A stretch of DNA of 64,000 nucleotides from Acidovorax sp. YS12 (GTDB lineage Bacteria; Pseudomonadota; Gammaproteobacteria; Burkholderiales; Burkholderiaceae_C): NCBI GenBank assembly GCA_021496925.1, contig CP053915.1:1488001-1552000 (forward strand), given 5' to 3'. Below, piece by piece: positions 16,261-25,474 of the stretch (positions are counted from its first letter, which is position 1; each line of letters opens with the position of its first letter). The translations under genes were made by a program, and so were the position numbers. Under the pieces are notes generated by a model. That model did not search any database. It was given only the letters and a program-made list of their open reading frames with translations, and was not told the origin of the DNA.

Positions 16261-17414
16261 CCGCCGCGCCCAAGCCACGCCGCCCGCTGCACGCCCAGTT
16301 CGTGCGCTGGCTGCTGCTGCCGCTGGTGCTGGCGTTCGGGCTCGCGGCCTGGCTCACCGCGGCCATCAACTACCACACCGAGAAGCAGCACCACGCCGCG
16401 CTGCGCGCGCAGACGCTGGACGCCTTCGCCCACGCCCTGTCCAAGCCGCTGTGGGACTGCGACAGCGCCACCGTGGCGGGCATCGTGCAGGCCCTGGCCC
16501 GGCAGCCGCAGGTGCGCGGCGTGCTGCTGGACGACGCCTGCACCGCCGCCACGGTGGCGGCGGGCGCGCCCCAGGGCAGCGCCGGGCAGCCCCTGCCGGG
16601 CAGCCTGCGCGCCCCGCTGTCCCATCTCGATGCGCTCGGACGTGCATACGCCGTGGGGCAGCTGTACATCGAGTTCGCGCCGCCCTCCGTCACCTCCGCC
16701 GCGCTGCAGGGGCTGTGGCAGCAGTTGGCGGTGTTCGGCGTGGTGCTGGCCGTGGTGCTGGCGGGGGCGGTGCTGGTGTTCCGCCGCATCATCGGCCGGC
16801 CGCTGGCGCATTTCCGCCAGGCCATCCTGGCGCACCACACGGTGCATGACCATGGCCCGCCGCCCAGCAGCGTCACCGACGAGCTGGACGACGTGACGCA
16901 CGCCTACGACGAACTGGTGCACACGCTGCAGCGCCTGGCGCGCCACGACCCGCTCACCGGGCTGGGCAACCGCATGCTGCTCGAAGAGCGCCTGGGCCAT
17001 GCGCTGGAGCGCGCGACGCGCCAGGGCACGCGCCTGGGCGTGCTGCTGCTGGACCTGGACGGCTTCAAGCCCATCAACGACACGCACGGCCACGCCGTGG
17101 GCGACGCGGTGCTGCAGGCCATCGCCCAGCGCCTGCAGGCAGCCGTGCGCAGCGTGGACACGGTGGCGCGCCTGGGCGGGGATGAATTCGTCGTCGTGGC
17201 CGATGGCCCCGACCTGCCCGCGCTGCTGCCGCGCGTGCGCGACGCCGTGGAGGCGCCCATCGCCTGGGAGGGGCTGCGGCTGCAGGTCCGCGCCAGCCTG
17301 GGCGTGGCGGAATTCCCGCGCGACGGCACGTCCTGCGACGCGCTGCTCGCCCACGCCGACCAGGCCATGTATGCGGCCAAACAGCGCAAGCCCGGGCCAG
17401 CGCCCAGAAGTTAA
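16257..17414 (+). CDS. membrane-bound diguanylate cyclase (GGDEF)
   Basis: 385 residues from the ATG at 16257, overlapping the upstream stop. Helix 1 (about 15-35), a periplasmic domain of about 110 residues containing ALSKPLWDCDSATVAGIVQAL, helix 2 (about 155-177) and a HAMP-like linker are followed by a GGDEF domain (about 225-375). The active-site motif GGDEF is intact at 307-311, and an inhibitory-site RxxD (RSVD, 298-301) sits five residues ahead of it, so the enzyme is probably active and product-inhibited. No EAL domain. The gene ends against repeat B and converges on yejA. Confidence 0.92.
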   Translation: MTAAPKPRRPLHAQFVRWLLLPLVLAFGLAAWLTAAINYHTEKQHHAALRAQTLDAFAHALSKPLWDCDSATVAGIVQALARQPQVRGVLLDDACTAATVAAGAPQGSAGQPLPGSLRAPLSHLDALGRAYAVGQLYIEFAPPSVTSAALQGLWQQLAVFGVVLAVVLAGAVLVFRRIIGRPLAHFRQAILAHHTVHDHGPPPSSVTDELDDVTHAYDELVHTLQRLARHDPLTGLGNRMLLEERLGHALERATRQGTRLGVLLLDLDGFKPINDTHGHAVGDAVLQAIAQRLQAAVRSVDTVARLGGDEFVVVADGPDLPALLPRVRDAVEAPIAWEGLRLQVRASLGVAEFPRDGTSCDALLAHADQAMYAAKQRKPGPAPRS

Positions 17415-17420
17415 CAATAG

Positions 17421-17468
17421 AAAAAGGCTCCAGCCCTTGCTGGACAAGCGCCAGCAGCTATCGTTTTT
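17421..17468 (+). repeat. dispersed hairpin repeat, copy B
   Basis: AAAAAGGCTCCA, a partly paired core (CCCTTG / CAAGCGCC), then AGCAGCTATCGTTTTT. It separates the convergent diguanylate cyclase and yejA genes and contains the TAG stop of yejA. With its flanking A and T runs it could terminate both. Confidence 0.75.
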
Positions 17469-19338
17469 GCAGATTTTCCGGGGTGGCCCACCAGGTATTC
17501 ACCACCCACATCTCGCCCGGCGAATACGGCGGCGGCACCTCGGGCCGCGCCAGGCGCCAGGCGTTGTAGGCCATGCGGTGCGTGGGCGCCGTCCACTGCG
17601 GGATCAGGTAGTGGCCATGCGCGATGACGCGCTCCAGCGCATGGCAGGCGGGCAGCAGCCCGGCCTGGGTCTTGGCGGCGGTCATGGCCGCGACCAGGGC
17701 GTCCACTGCGGGGCTCTTCACGCCGGCGAAGTTGCCCGAATCCTCGGCGTCGGCGGCCTGGCTGCCGAACAGGTCGGCGAACTCCTGACCCGGGTTGTTG
17801 GTGCCCTGGTAGGCGATGGAGGTGATGTCGAAATCGAACTTCTGCAGCCGCTGCTGGTACAGCGCGAAGTCCACCGGCCGGAAGCGCACCTGGATGCCGA
17901 GCTTTTCGAGGTTCCGGGTCCACGGCGCCACGGTGCGTATGCTGCCTTCGTTGCTGTCGAGGTACTCCAGCACCAGCGCCTGGCCCTTGGGCACGCCCTG
18001 GGCGCTGGCGCTGCGCAGCACGCCGTCCTGCACCTCCCAGCCCGCTTCGCGCAGCAGGGCCTGGGCGCGGCGCAGGTTCGCGCGCAGCGACGAGGGCGGG
18101 TCCGTGCTGGGCGGCACGGTCATGGGGCCGAAGGCCGCCACCGGGATCTGCTGCCGCCAGGGCGCCATCAAGGCCAGCTCCTCGGGCGAGGGCGTGCCGT
18201 GCGTTTCACAGGCCGTGTTGCCGAACAGGCCGTTCACGCGCCGGTAGGCGCCGTAGAACATCTGGCGGTTCATCCACTCGAAGTCCATCGCCAGCCCCAG
18301 CGCCTCGCGCACGCGCACGTCCGCCAGCAGCGGGCGGCGCACGTTGAGCACGTAGCTCTGGAAGCCCGCGGGCAGCTTGTGCGCGAACTCGCCCTTGACC
18401 AGCTCGCCGGTGCCGAACTTGCGGCCCGTCACGCGCCGCGCCCAGTCGCCCGCGCTGAAAAAGCGCATCAGGTCGAACTCGCCCGCCTTGAGCGCTTCGA
18501 GCCGGGCCGTGTTGTCGCGGTAGATCTTGACGCTGATGCGGTCGAAGTTGGCCTGGCCCTTGCGCACGTTCAACTCGCGCGCCCAGTAGCCGCCGTCGCG
18601 CACGTAGGTAATGTCCTTGCCGAAGCGCACCGGGCCGATGCGGTAGGGGCCGCTGCCGATGGGCTCATCCATCACCACCTGGTCGAACGGCTTGGGCTTG
18701 CCGTCTTCGCCCAGGCCCCAGTCGCGGCTGAACACGGGCAGGCTACCCACCGTCAGCGGCAGTTCCCGGTTCGGCTTGTGGAAGCGAAAGCGCACCGTGC
18801 GCGCGTCCAGCACGTCCGCGCCCGCCACGTCGGCGAGCAGCGTCTTGTAGCCCGGCGAGGTGTAGGGGCCCAGGAGCGTGTCGTAGCTGTGCTTCACGTC
18901 CTCGGCCAGCACGGGCTTGCCGTTGTGGAAGCGCGCCTCGGGCCGCAGCCGGAAGGTGGCGGAAAGCCCGTCCGGCGCCACATCCACGTCCTCGGCCAGC
19001 AGGCCGTAGCCCGCCGCCGTCTCGTCCATGGAGCCCGCGAGCAGGCTGTCGAACAGCAGATCCGCCAGGTAGGCCGGTGCGTTGCCCTTGATCGTGAACG
19101 GGTTGTACTTGTCGAAGGTGGACACGCGCAGGTTGCTCACCAGGCGCAGCTCGCCCCCCTTGGGCGCCGCGGGGTTCACATAGTCGAAGTGCGCGAACTG
19201 CGCCGGGTACCTGAGCGGGCCCCACAGCGCGTAGCCATGCCCGGCCCAGGCGGCCCCAGGCAGGCCCAGGCAGGCCGCGCCCGCCACCCACGCCACGGAC
19301 AGCACGGCGGCCCGGATCTTGCAACGACTCTTGCCCAT
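17458..19338 (-). CDS. yejA: peptide ABC transporter substrate-binding protein (YejA-type)
   Basis: 626 residues from the ATG at 19338; the frame is open upstream to 20394 through the opposite-strand ureD, which is not coding here. A signal peptide (VAGAACLGLPGAAWAGH) leads into an SBP_bac_5 protein with the YejA-like opening ALWGPLRYPAQFAHFDYVNP and PKGGELRL. The DEPIGSGPY motif and ITYVRDGGYWARELNVRKG segment are hallmarks of the subfamily. It delivers oligopeptides to YejBEF. The last codons and the stop come from hairpin repeat B. It is not contiguous with yejB. Confidence 0.93.
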   Translation of the reverse strand: MGKSRCKIRAAVLSVAWVAGAACLGLPGAAWAGHGYALWGPLRYPAQFAHFDYVNPAAPKGGELRLVSNLRVSTFDKYNPFTIKGNAPAYLADLLFDSLLAGSMDETAAGYGLLAEDVDVAPDGLSATFRLRPEARFHNGKPVLAEDVKHSYDTLLGPYTSPGYKTLLADVAGADVLDARTVRFRFHKPNRELPLTVGSLPVFSRDWGLGEDGKPKPFDQVVMDEPIGSGPYRIGPVRFGKDITYVRDGGYWARELNVRKGQANFDRISVKIYRDNTARLEALKAGEFDLMRFFSAGDWARRVTGRKFGTGELVKGEFAHKLPAGFQSYVLNVRRPLLADVRVREALGLAMDFEWMNRQMFYGAYRRVNGLFGNTACETHGTPSPEELALMAPWRQQIPVAAFGPMTVPPSTDPPSSLRANLRRAQALLREAGWEVQDGVLRSASAQGVPKGQALVLEYLDSNEGSIRTVAPWTRNLEKLGIQVRFRPVDFALYQQRLQKFDFDITSIAYQGTNNPGQEFADLFGSQAADAEDSGNFAGVKSPAVDALVAAMTAAKTQAGLLPACHALERVIAHGHYLIPQWTAPTHRMAYNAWRLARPEVPPPYSPGEMWVVNTWWATPENLQKR

Positions 19339-19437
19339 CACCACGACTGCATCCTCGAAACCCTTGTTCCACGGCGCCGAATGCGCGAACGCCCGAGTGT
19401 ATCGGCGCACGGCACGAATCAAAGACAATCGCCGCCC

Positions 19438-20286
19438 ATGCCCTGGCACGCCCACCTTTACCTGCAATACCAGCGCGACGACACGCACACCGGCGGCGCG
19501 CGCACCGTGCTGCGCCACCGCCACCAAGGCCCGCTGCGCATCTTCAAAAGCCTCTACCCCGAGGGCCCGGGCATCTGCCACAACGTCATCGTCCACCCCC
19601 CGGGCGGACTCGTGCAGGGCGACCGCCTGGAGATCGACGTGGCCGTGGGCCCCGGCGCCCATGGGCTGGTCTCCACCCCGGGAGCCACGCGCTTCTACCG
19701 CTCGGCCACGGGCGAAACCGCCGAGCAGAGCGTGCGCCTGGCCCTGGCGGAAGGCGCGCGGCTGGAGTGGCTGCCGCTGGAGACCATCGCCTACCCCGGC
19801 TGCCAGGCGGTGAACCGGCTGGACCTGGCCCTGGCCCCGGGGGCCGAGCTGCTGCTCTGGGACGTGATAAGCCTGGGCCTGCCCGCCACGGGCCAGGCCT
19901 TCGCGCAAGGCCGCATCACGCAGCACCTGGACTGGCCCGGCGTGTGGCTGGAGCGCGCGCGCATCGACGCCGGGGACGGGCGCCTGCTCGGCAGCCCCCT
20001 GGGGCTCGACGGCCAGAGCACCCTGGCCACCCTGGCCCTGGCCTGCGGCACGCCCCTGGACCGGGCGCGGCGCGAAACCCTGCTGGAAGCCTGCCGGGCC
20101 GTCATCGACCGCCACCCGCTGGCCGCGCGCTGCGGCGCCACCTGCCCGAACGCGCAGGTGCTGGTGGTGCGCGCGCTGGCGCCGCAGGTGGAGCCCGCCA
20201 TGCGGCTGTGGCAGGAACTCTGGGCCACGCTGCGGCGCGCAGCCTGGGGCCTGGACGGCACGCCGCCGCGCATCTGGAGCGTGTGA
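19438..20286 (+). CDS. ureD: urease accessory protein UreD (UreH)
   Basis: 282 residues from the ATG at 19438; the frame is open far upstream but only because of the yejA shadow. Family hallmarks include LRIFKSLYPEGPGICHNVIVHPPGGLVQGD, seen here as several shorter conserved blocks, and the FYRSATGETAEQ and LPLETIAYPGCQA segments. UreD is the scaffold that, with UreF and UreG, loads nickel into urease. It is separated from ureABC by the urea transporter and a sensor system, about 11 kb away, and precedes urtA by 158 bp. Confidence 0.95.
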   Translation: MPWHAHLYLQYQRDDTHTGGARTVLRHRHQGPLRIFKSLYPEGPGICHNVIVHPPGGLVQGDRLEIDVAVGPGAHGLVSTPGATRFYRSATGETAEQSVRLALAEGARLEWLPLETIAYPGCQAVNRLDLALAPGAELLLWDVISLGLPATGQAFAQGRITQHLDWPGVWLERARIDAGDGRLLGSPLGLDGQSTLATLALACGTPLDRARRETLLEACRAVIDRHPLAARCGATCPNAQVLVVRALAPQVEPAMRLWQELWATLRRAAWGLDGTPPRIWSV

Positions 20287-20444
20287 GCGGCCCAAACGCC
20301 CACGCCCCATACGCCACATGGCGTACAGACGTTCCGGGAGGGTCTCCCTAGCATGGACCCGTCCGCTTGAGAAGGGCGCCGCGGGCGCCCGCACCCCAGG
20401 CGGCAGAGTCCTCCTCTCCCTCTTTGACAGAAACGGAACGCACC

Positions 20445-21722
20445 ATGTCCACCTCCCGCCGCCTGACGCTCAAGACCCTCTCGGCCGCTGCCGCCGTGGC
20501 CTCCATGGGCCTGATCGGCCTGCCCGCGCAGGCCGCCGACACCATCAAGGTCGGCGTGCTGCACAGCCTCTCCGGCACCATGGCGATTTCCGAGACCGTG
20601 CTCAAGGACACGGTGCTCATGGCGATCGACGAGATCAACGCCAAGGGCGGCGTGCTCGGCAAGAAGCTGGAGCCGGTGGTGGTCGACCCGGCCTCCAACT
20701 GGCCGCTGTTCGCCGAGAAGGCCAAGCAGCTCATCGACCAGGACAAGGTGGCCGTGGTGTTCGGCTGCTGGACCTCGGTCAGCCGCAAGTCCGTGCTGCC
20801 GGTGTTCGAGGAAAAGAACAGCCTGCTCTTCTACCCCGTGCAGTACGAGGGCGAGGAGCTGAGCAAGAACGTGTTCTACACCGGCGCTGCCCCCAACCAG
20901 CAGGCCATTCCGGCCGTGGAATACCTGATGGGCAAGGACGGCGGCGAGGCCAAGCGCTTCGTGCTGCTGGGCACCGACTACGTGTACCCGCGCACCACCA
21001 ACAAGATCCTGCGCGCGTTCCTCAAGTCCAAGGGCGTGGGCGACGCCGACATCATGGAGGAGTACACCCCCTTCGGCCACAGCGACTACCAGACCATCAT
21101 CGCCAAGATCAAGAAATTCGCCTCCGAGGGCAAGAAGACCGCCGTGGTCTCCACCATCAACGGCGACTCCAACGTGCCCTTCTACAAGGAGCTGGGCAAC
21201 GCCGGCCTCAAGGCCAAGGACGTGCCGGTGGTCGCCTTCTCGGTGGGCGAGGAAGAGCTGCGCGGCGTGGACACCAAGCCCCTGGTGGGCCACCTGGCCG
21301 CCTGGAACTACTTCATGAGCATCAAGAGCCCGGCCAACGATGCCTTCGTGAAGAAGTGGAGCGACTACGCCAAGGCCCACGCCATCCCCGGCCACAAGGA
21401 CAAGCCGCTCACCAACGACCCCATGGAAGCCACCTACATCGGCGTGAACATGTGGGCCCAGGCCGTGAACAAGGCCGGCAGCACCGACACCGACAAGGTG
21501 ATCGCCGCCATGGCCGGCCAGACCTTCCCGGCGCCGGGCGGCTTCGTGTCCACCATGGACAAGGAAAACCACCACCTGCACAAGCCGGTGTTCATCGGCG
21601 AAATCAAGGCCGACGGCCAGTTCAAGGTGGTGTGGAAGACCAAGGGCCCGGTGGTGGCCGACCCGTGGAGCGACTACATCGCGGAAAACGCGGGCAAGAA
21701 GAACGTGCCCGAGAAGAAGTAA
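20445..21722 (+). CDS. urtA: urea ABC transporter, substrate-binding protein
   Basis: 425 residues from the ATG at 20445. A twin-arginine-like or Sec leader (STSRRLTLKTLSAAAAVASMG ending in QAAD) precedes a type 1 periplasmic binding fold. IKVGVLHSLSGTMAISE, FGCWTSVSRKSVLPVFEE and GTDYVYPRTTNKI are diagnostic of UrtA. It captures urea in the periplasm for UrtBC/DE. First gene of the urt operon; the upstream gap contains GC-rich hairpins (for example GGGAGGGTCTCCC) but I could not define a promoter. Confidence 0.96.
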   Translation: MSTSRRLTLKTLSAAAAVASMGLIGLPAQAADTIKVGVLHSLSGTMAISETVLKDTVLMAIDEINAKGGVLGKKLEPVVVDPASNWPLFAEKAKQLIDQDKVAVVFGCWTSVSRKSVLPVFEEKNSLLFYPVQYEGEELSKNVFYTGAAPNQQAIPAVEYLMGKDGGEAKRFVLLGTDYVYPRTTNKILRAFLKSKGVGDADIMEEYTPFGHSDYQTIIAKIKKFASEGKKTAVVSTINGDSNVPFYKELGNAGLKAKDVPVVAFSVGEEELRGVDTKPLVGHLAAWNYFMSIKSPANDAFVKKWSDYAKAHAIPGHKDKPLTNDPMEATYIGVNMWAQAVNKAGSTDTDKVIAAMAGQTFPAPGGFVSTMDKENHHLHKPVFIGEIKADGQFKVVWKTKGPVVADPWSDYIAENAGKKNVPEKK

Positions 21723-21784
21723 GCAAGGCCCGCCGGGGCCGCCCCGCTGGCGGCCCCCCAGAAATCGACTCCCGAAAGCGAGCT

Positions 21785-23407
21785 ATGCATCCCACACTGC
21801 TGCATGCGTGCCGCCGGCTGGCCCTGGCCGCCGGCCTGGGCACCGCGCTGCTGCTGCCCTGGAGCGCCTGGGCGCTCACCAGCGAAGAAGCCCTGCGGCT
21901 GGCCGAGGGCGACGGCGACACCCGCATCGAAACCCTGATGCACCTGGCCGCCGGCACCGATGCGCGCGGCCATGCGCTGGTACGCGCCCTGGCCGACGAG
22001 GCCGTGCAGGTGCAGGACGGCCAGGTGCTCATCGTGCGCGACGGCCGCGCCACCGCGGCCGTGGACGGCCAGCCCGTGGCCCTCACCGCCAGCGCCGAAG
22101 AGGCGGTGGTGAACAACCGCCTGCGCGGCGCGCTGGACACGGCGCTGGCGGGCATGGATCTTTTCACCGGCGACCCGGCCCGCCAGCGCGAGGCCGCCGC
22201 CACCCTGCAGCGCGGCGCCTTCGACGACCCCAGCCCGGCCCAGTTGCCGCTGGTGGAGCAGGCACTGTCGCCCGCGCATGCCGGCCAGCTCTCGGCCCCC
22301 GCCGCCCAGTCGCTGCGCCTGGCGCGCGCCGCGCTGCAGCTCGGCAGCCCCGAGGCGGCACAGCGCAGCGACGCCGCCACGCTGCTGGCGCAGGCGCGCG
22401 AGCCCATCGTCAAGGCGCTGCTGGCCCAGCGCCTGGCCCAGGAGCGCGACCCGGCCGTGCAGGCGGCGCTGCGCCAGTCGCTGGAGCGCATAGAGCGCGC
22501 CCTGGCCGCCAGCGCCTTCCTGGGGCAGCTGTTCACCGGCATCAGCCTGGGCTCCATCCTGCTGCTGGCCGCGCTGGGCCTGGCCATCACCTACGGCCTG
22601 ATGGGCGTGATCAACATGGCCCATGGCGAACTCATCATGGTCGGCGCCTACGCCACCTACGTGGTGCAGGGCCTGTTCCAGCGCTACCTGCCGGGCGCGT
22701 TCGACGCCTACCTGCTGGCCGCCCTGCCGGTGGCCTTTCTCAGCGCGGCGCTGGTGGGCGCGGCCATGGAGCGCAGCGTGATCCGCTTCCTGTACGGCCG
22801 CCCGCTGGAGACGCTGCTGGCCACCTGGGGCCTGAGCCTGGTGCTGATGCAAGGCGTGCGCTCGCTCTTCGGCGCGCAGAACGTGGGCGTGGAAAACCCG
22901 AGCTGGATGAGCGGCGGCATCACCGTGCTGGGCAGCCTCACCCTGCCCTGGAACCGCATCGTCATCATCGGCTTCGCCGCCGCCGTGCTGGTGGCCGTGG
23001 CGCTGCTCATCGGCAGGACGCGGCTGGGCCTGTTCGTGCGCGGCGTCACGCAGAACCGCCCCATCGCCGCGTGCATGGGGGTGAACACGGCGCGCATCGA
23101 CACCTACGCCTTCGCCCTGGGCTCGGGCATTGCCGGCCTGGCGGGCGCAGCGCTGAGCCAGGTGGGCAACGTCGGCCCCGACCTGGGGCAGAACTACATC
23201 GTGGACTCGTTCATGGTGGTGGTGCTGGGCGGCGTCGGCCAGCTCGCGGGCACCGTATACGCCGCGCTGGGCCTGGGCATTCTCAACAAGTTCCTCGAAG
23301 GCTGGACCGGCGCCGTGCTGGCCAAGATCGCCGTGCTGGTCTTCATCATCGTCTTCATCCAGAAGCGTCCCCAGGGCCTCTTCGCCCTCAAGGGCCGCAG
23401 CGCCTGA
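21785..23407 (+). CDS. urtB: urea ABC transporter, permease UrtB
   Basis: 540 residues from the ATG at 21785. As usual for UrtB, a signal-like segment and a soluble helical domain of about 200 residues precede the LivH-type permease core, which begins near GQLFTGISLGSILLLAALG. The core carries GLMGVINMAHGELIMVGAY and the conserved cytoplasmic loop RGVTQNRPIAACMGVNT. It ends in IQKRPQGLFALKGRSA. It forms the membrane channel with UrtC. 62 bp after urtA. Confidence 0.95.
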   Translation: MHPTLLHACRRLALAAGLGTALLLPWSAWALTSEEALRLAEGDGDTRIETLMHLAAGTDARGHALVRALADEAVQVQDGQVLIVRDGRATAAVDGQPVALTASAEEAVVNNRLRGALDTALAGMDLFTGDPARQREAAATLQRGAFDDPSPAQLPLVEQALSPAHAGQLSAPAAQSLRLARAALQLGSPEAAQRSDAATLLAQAREPIVKALLAQRLAQERDPAVQAALRQSLERIERALAASAFLGQLFTGISLGSILLLAALGLAITYGLMGVINMAHGELIMVGAYATYVVQGLFQRYLPGAFDAYLLAALPVAFLSAALVGAAMERSVIRFLYGRPLETLLATWGLSLVLMQGVRSLFGAQNVGVENPSWMSGGITVLGSLTLPWNRIVIIGFAAAVLVAVALLIGRTRLGLFVRGVTQNRPIAACMGVNTARIDTYAFALGSGIAGLAGAALSQVGNVGPDLGQNYIVDSFMVVVLGGVGQLAGTVYAALGLGILNKFLEGWTGAVLAKIAVLVFIIVFIQKRPQGLFALKGRSA

Positions 23408-23423
23408 CCGCCCGGAGTTCTCC

Positions 23424-24581
23424 ATGACGACAAGCGTCTCCCCCCTGCCCGCCGCGCTGCCGGCACTGCCCGTGCTGCCCGCCAAGGGCCCCCTGCTCAC
23501 GCGCGGCGGCTGGTCCGGCGTGCTCGCGGCCCTGCTGCTGGTCTGCGCCCTGGTGCCGGTGCTCAACCTGGCCGTGCCCGCGGGCCACCCGCTGCACCTG
23601 AGCGACTACCTGGTGGGCCTGATCGGCAAGATCATGTGCTACGCCATCTGCGCCCTGGCCATGGACCTGATCTGGGGCTACACCGGCATCCTCAGCCTGG
23701 GCCACGGCCTGTTCTTCGCCCTGGGCGGCTACATGATGGGCATGTACCTCATGCGCCAGATCGGCCAGGACGGCAACTACCAAAGCACGCTGCCCGACTT
23801 CATGGTGTTCCTCGACTGGAAGGAGCTGCCCTGGCACTGGGCGCTGTCCGACAGCTTCGCCGCCACGCTGGTGCTGATCGTGGCCGTGCCGGGGCTGCTG
23901 GCCTTCGTGTTCGGCTACTTCGCCTTCCGCTCGCGCATCCAGGGGGTGTACTTCTCCATCATCACCCAGGCGCTCACGTTCGCGGCCATGCTGCTGTTCT
24001 TCCGCAACGAGACCGGCTTCGGCGGCAACAACGGCTTTACCGACTTCAAGCGCATCCTGGACCTGCCCCTGGCCACGCCGGGCATGCGCATGGCGCTGTT
24101 CGTGCTCACCGGGCTGACGCTGCTGGGCTGCTACCTGGGCGCGCGCTGGCTGGTGGCCAGCAAGTTCGGCCGCGTGCTGCAGGCCATCCGCGACGCGGAA
24201 AGCCGCGTCATGTTCTGCGGCTACAACCCGCTGCCCTACAAGCTCACCATCTGGGTCCTCTCGGCCGTGATGTGCGGCGTGGCCGGCGCGCTGTACGTGC
24301 CCCAGGTGGGCATCATCAACCCCGGCGAGATGAGCCCGGCCAACAGCATCGAGATCGCCGTCTGGGCGGCCGTGGGCGGCCGCGCCTCGCTGCTCGGCCC
24401 CATCGTCGGCGCGTTCATCGTCAATGGCGCCAAGAGCATCCTCACTGTGACGTTCCCGGAATTCTGGCTGTACTTCCTGGGGGCGCTGTTCATCGCGGTG
24501 ACCCTGTTCATGCCCCAGGGCGTGGTGGGCCTGGTGCGGCAGCTGCGCCGCAAGGAAGAACGCCAAGGAGAGCGCGCATGA
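23424..24581 (+). CDS. urtC: urea ABC transporter, permease UrtC
   Basis: 385 residues, LivM-type permease. YAICALAMDLIWGYTGILSL, the GHGLFFALGGYMMGMYLMRQ helix, the RNETGFGGNNGFTDFKRILG-like loop and AIRDAESRVMFCGYNPLPYK are typical of UrtC. It starts 16 bp after urtB and ends in a 4-bp ATGA overlap with urtD, so subunit amounts are probably coupled. Confidence 0.95.
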   Translation: MTTSVSPLPAALPALPVLPAKGPLLTRGGWSGVLAALLLVCALVPVLNLAVPAGHPLHLSDYLVGLIGKIMCYAICALAMDLIWGYTGILSLGHGLFFALGGYMMGMYLMRQIGQDGNYQSTLPDFMVFLDWKELPWHWALSDSFAATLVLIVAVPGLLAFVFGYFAFRSRIQGVYFSIITQALTFAAMLLFFRNETGFGGNNGFTDFKRILDLPLATPGMRMALFVLTGLTLLGCYLGARWLVASKFGRVLQAIRDAESRVMFCGYNPLPYKLTIWVLSAVMCGVAGALYVPQVGIINPGEMSPANSIEIAVWAAVGGRASLLGPIVGAFIVNGAKSILTVTFPEFWLYFLGALFIAVTLFMPQGVVGLVRQLRRKEERQGERA

Positions 24582-25456
24582 CCCCCGACCTGATGGACGA
24601 AGGCGCGCGCCGCATGGCCCGCGCCCATGCCGAACCCCATGCCCAGGGCAAGACCGCCTCGGGCGACCGCAGCGCCGCCTTTGGCCGCCCCGTGGTGCCC
24701 GGCACGGTGGACGTGGCGCATGGCCGCATCCTGTACCTGGAGGACGTGAGCGTGAGCTTCGACGGCTTCAAGGCCATCAACCAGCTCTCGCTGGACATCG
24801 CGCCGGGCGAGCTGCGCTGCATCATCGGCCCCAACGGCGCGGGCAAGACCACGATGATGGACATCATCACCGGCAAGACCCGGCCCGACGCGGGCACGGT
24901 GTACTTCGGCTCCACGCTCGACCTGCTGCGCTACACCGAGCCCGAGATTGCCGCGCTGGGCATCGGCCGCAAGTTCCAGAAGCCCACGGTGTTCGAGGAA
25001 CTCAGCGTGTTCGAGAACCTGGAGCTGGCCCTGGCCACCGACAAGCGCGTGGTGCCGAGCATGCGCTTTCGCCTCGGCGGCGCGCAGCGCGACCGGCTGT
25101 GCGAGGTGCTCGAAACCATCCAGCTGCAAGGCGCCGTGGCCCGGCGCGCCGGCGACCTGAGCCACGGCCAGAAGCAGTGGCTGGAGATCGGCATGCTCTT
25201 GATGCAGGAGCCCAGGCTGCTGCTGCTCGACGAACCCGTGGCCGGCATGACCGACGAGGAAACCGCGCGCACCGCCGAACTGTTCCTGCGCCTCAAGGGC
25301 AAGCATTCGCTGATGGTGGTGGAGCACGACATGGGCTTCATCCGCACCATCAGCGAGAAAGTCACGGTGCTGTGCGACGGCGCCGTGCTGGCCGAGGGCA
25401 CGCTGGACCAGGTGCAGGCCGACGAGCGCGTGATCGAGGTCTACCTGGGCCGCTGA
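24578..25456 (+). CDS. urtD: urea ABC transporter, ATP-binding protein UrtD
   Basis: 292 residues from the ATG overlapping the urtC stop. After an unconserved 40-residue leader comes an ABC ATPase: Walker A GPNGAGKTTM, the unusual signature LSHGQKQWLEIG that distinguishes UrtD from LivG, Walker B LLLLDEPVAGM and switch His in VVEHDMGF. It provides ATP hydrolysis together with UrtE. Confidence 0.95.
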   Translation: MTPDLMDEGARRMARAHAEPHAQGKTASGDRSAAFGRPVVPGTVDVAHGRILYLEDVSVSFDGFKAINQLSLDIAPGELRCIIGPNGAGKTTMMDIITGKTRPDAGTVYFGSTLDLLRYTEPEIAALGIGRKFQKPTVFEELSVFENLELALATDKRVVPSMRFRLGGAQRDRLCEVLETIQLQGAVARRAGDLSHGQKQWLEIGMLLMQEPRLLLLDEPVAGMTDEETARTAELFLRLKGKHSLMVVEHDMGFIRTISEKVTVLCDGAVLAEGTLDQVQADERVIEVYLGR

Positions 25457-25474
25457 ACCGCTGAAGGAATTCCC

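Noticed and set aside
16999..19437. Long plus-strand open frame running into ureD
   Set aside because: Covers the diguanylate cyclase end and the antisense of yejA; only the last 282 codons from 19438 are UreD.
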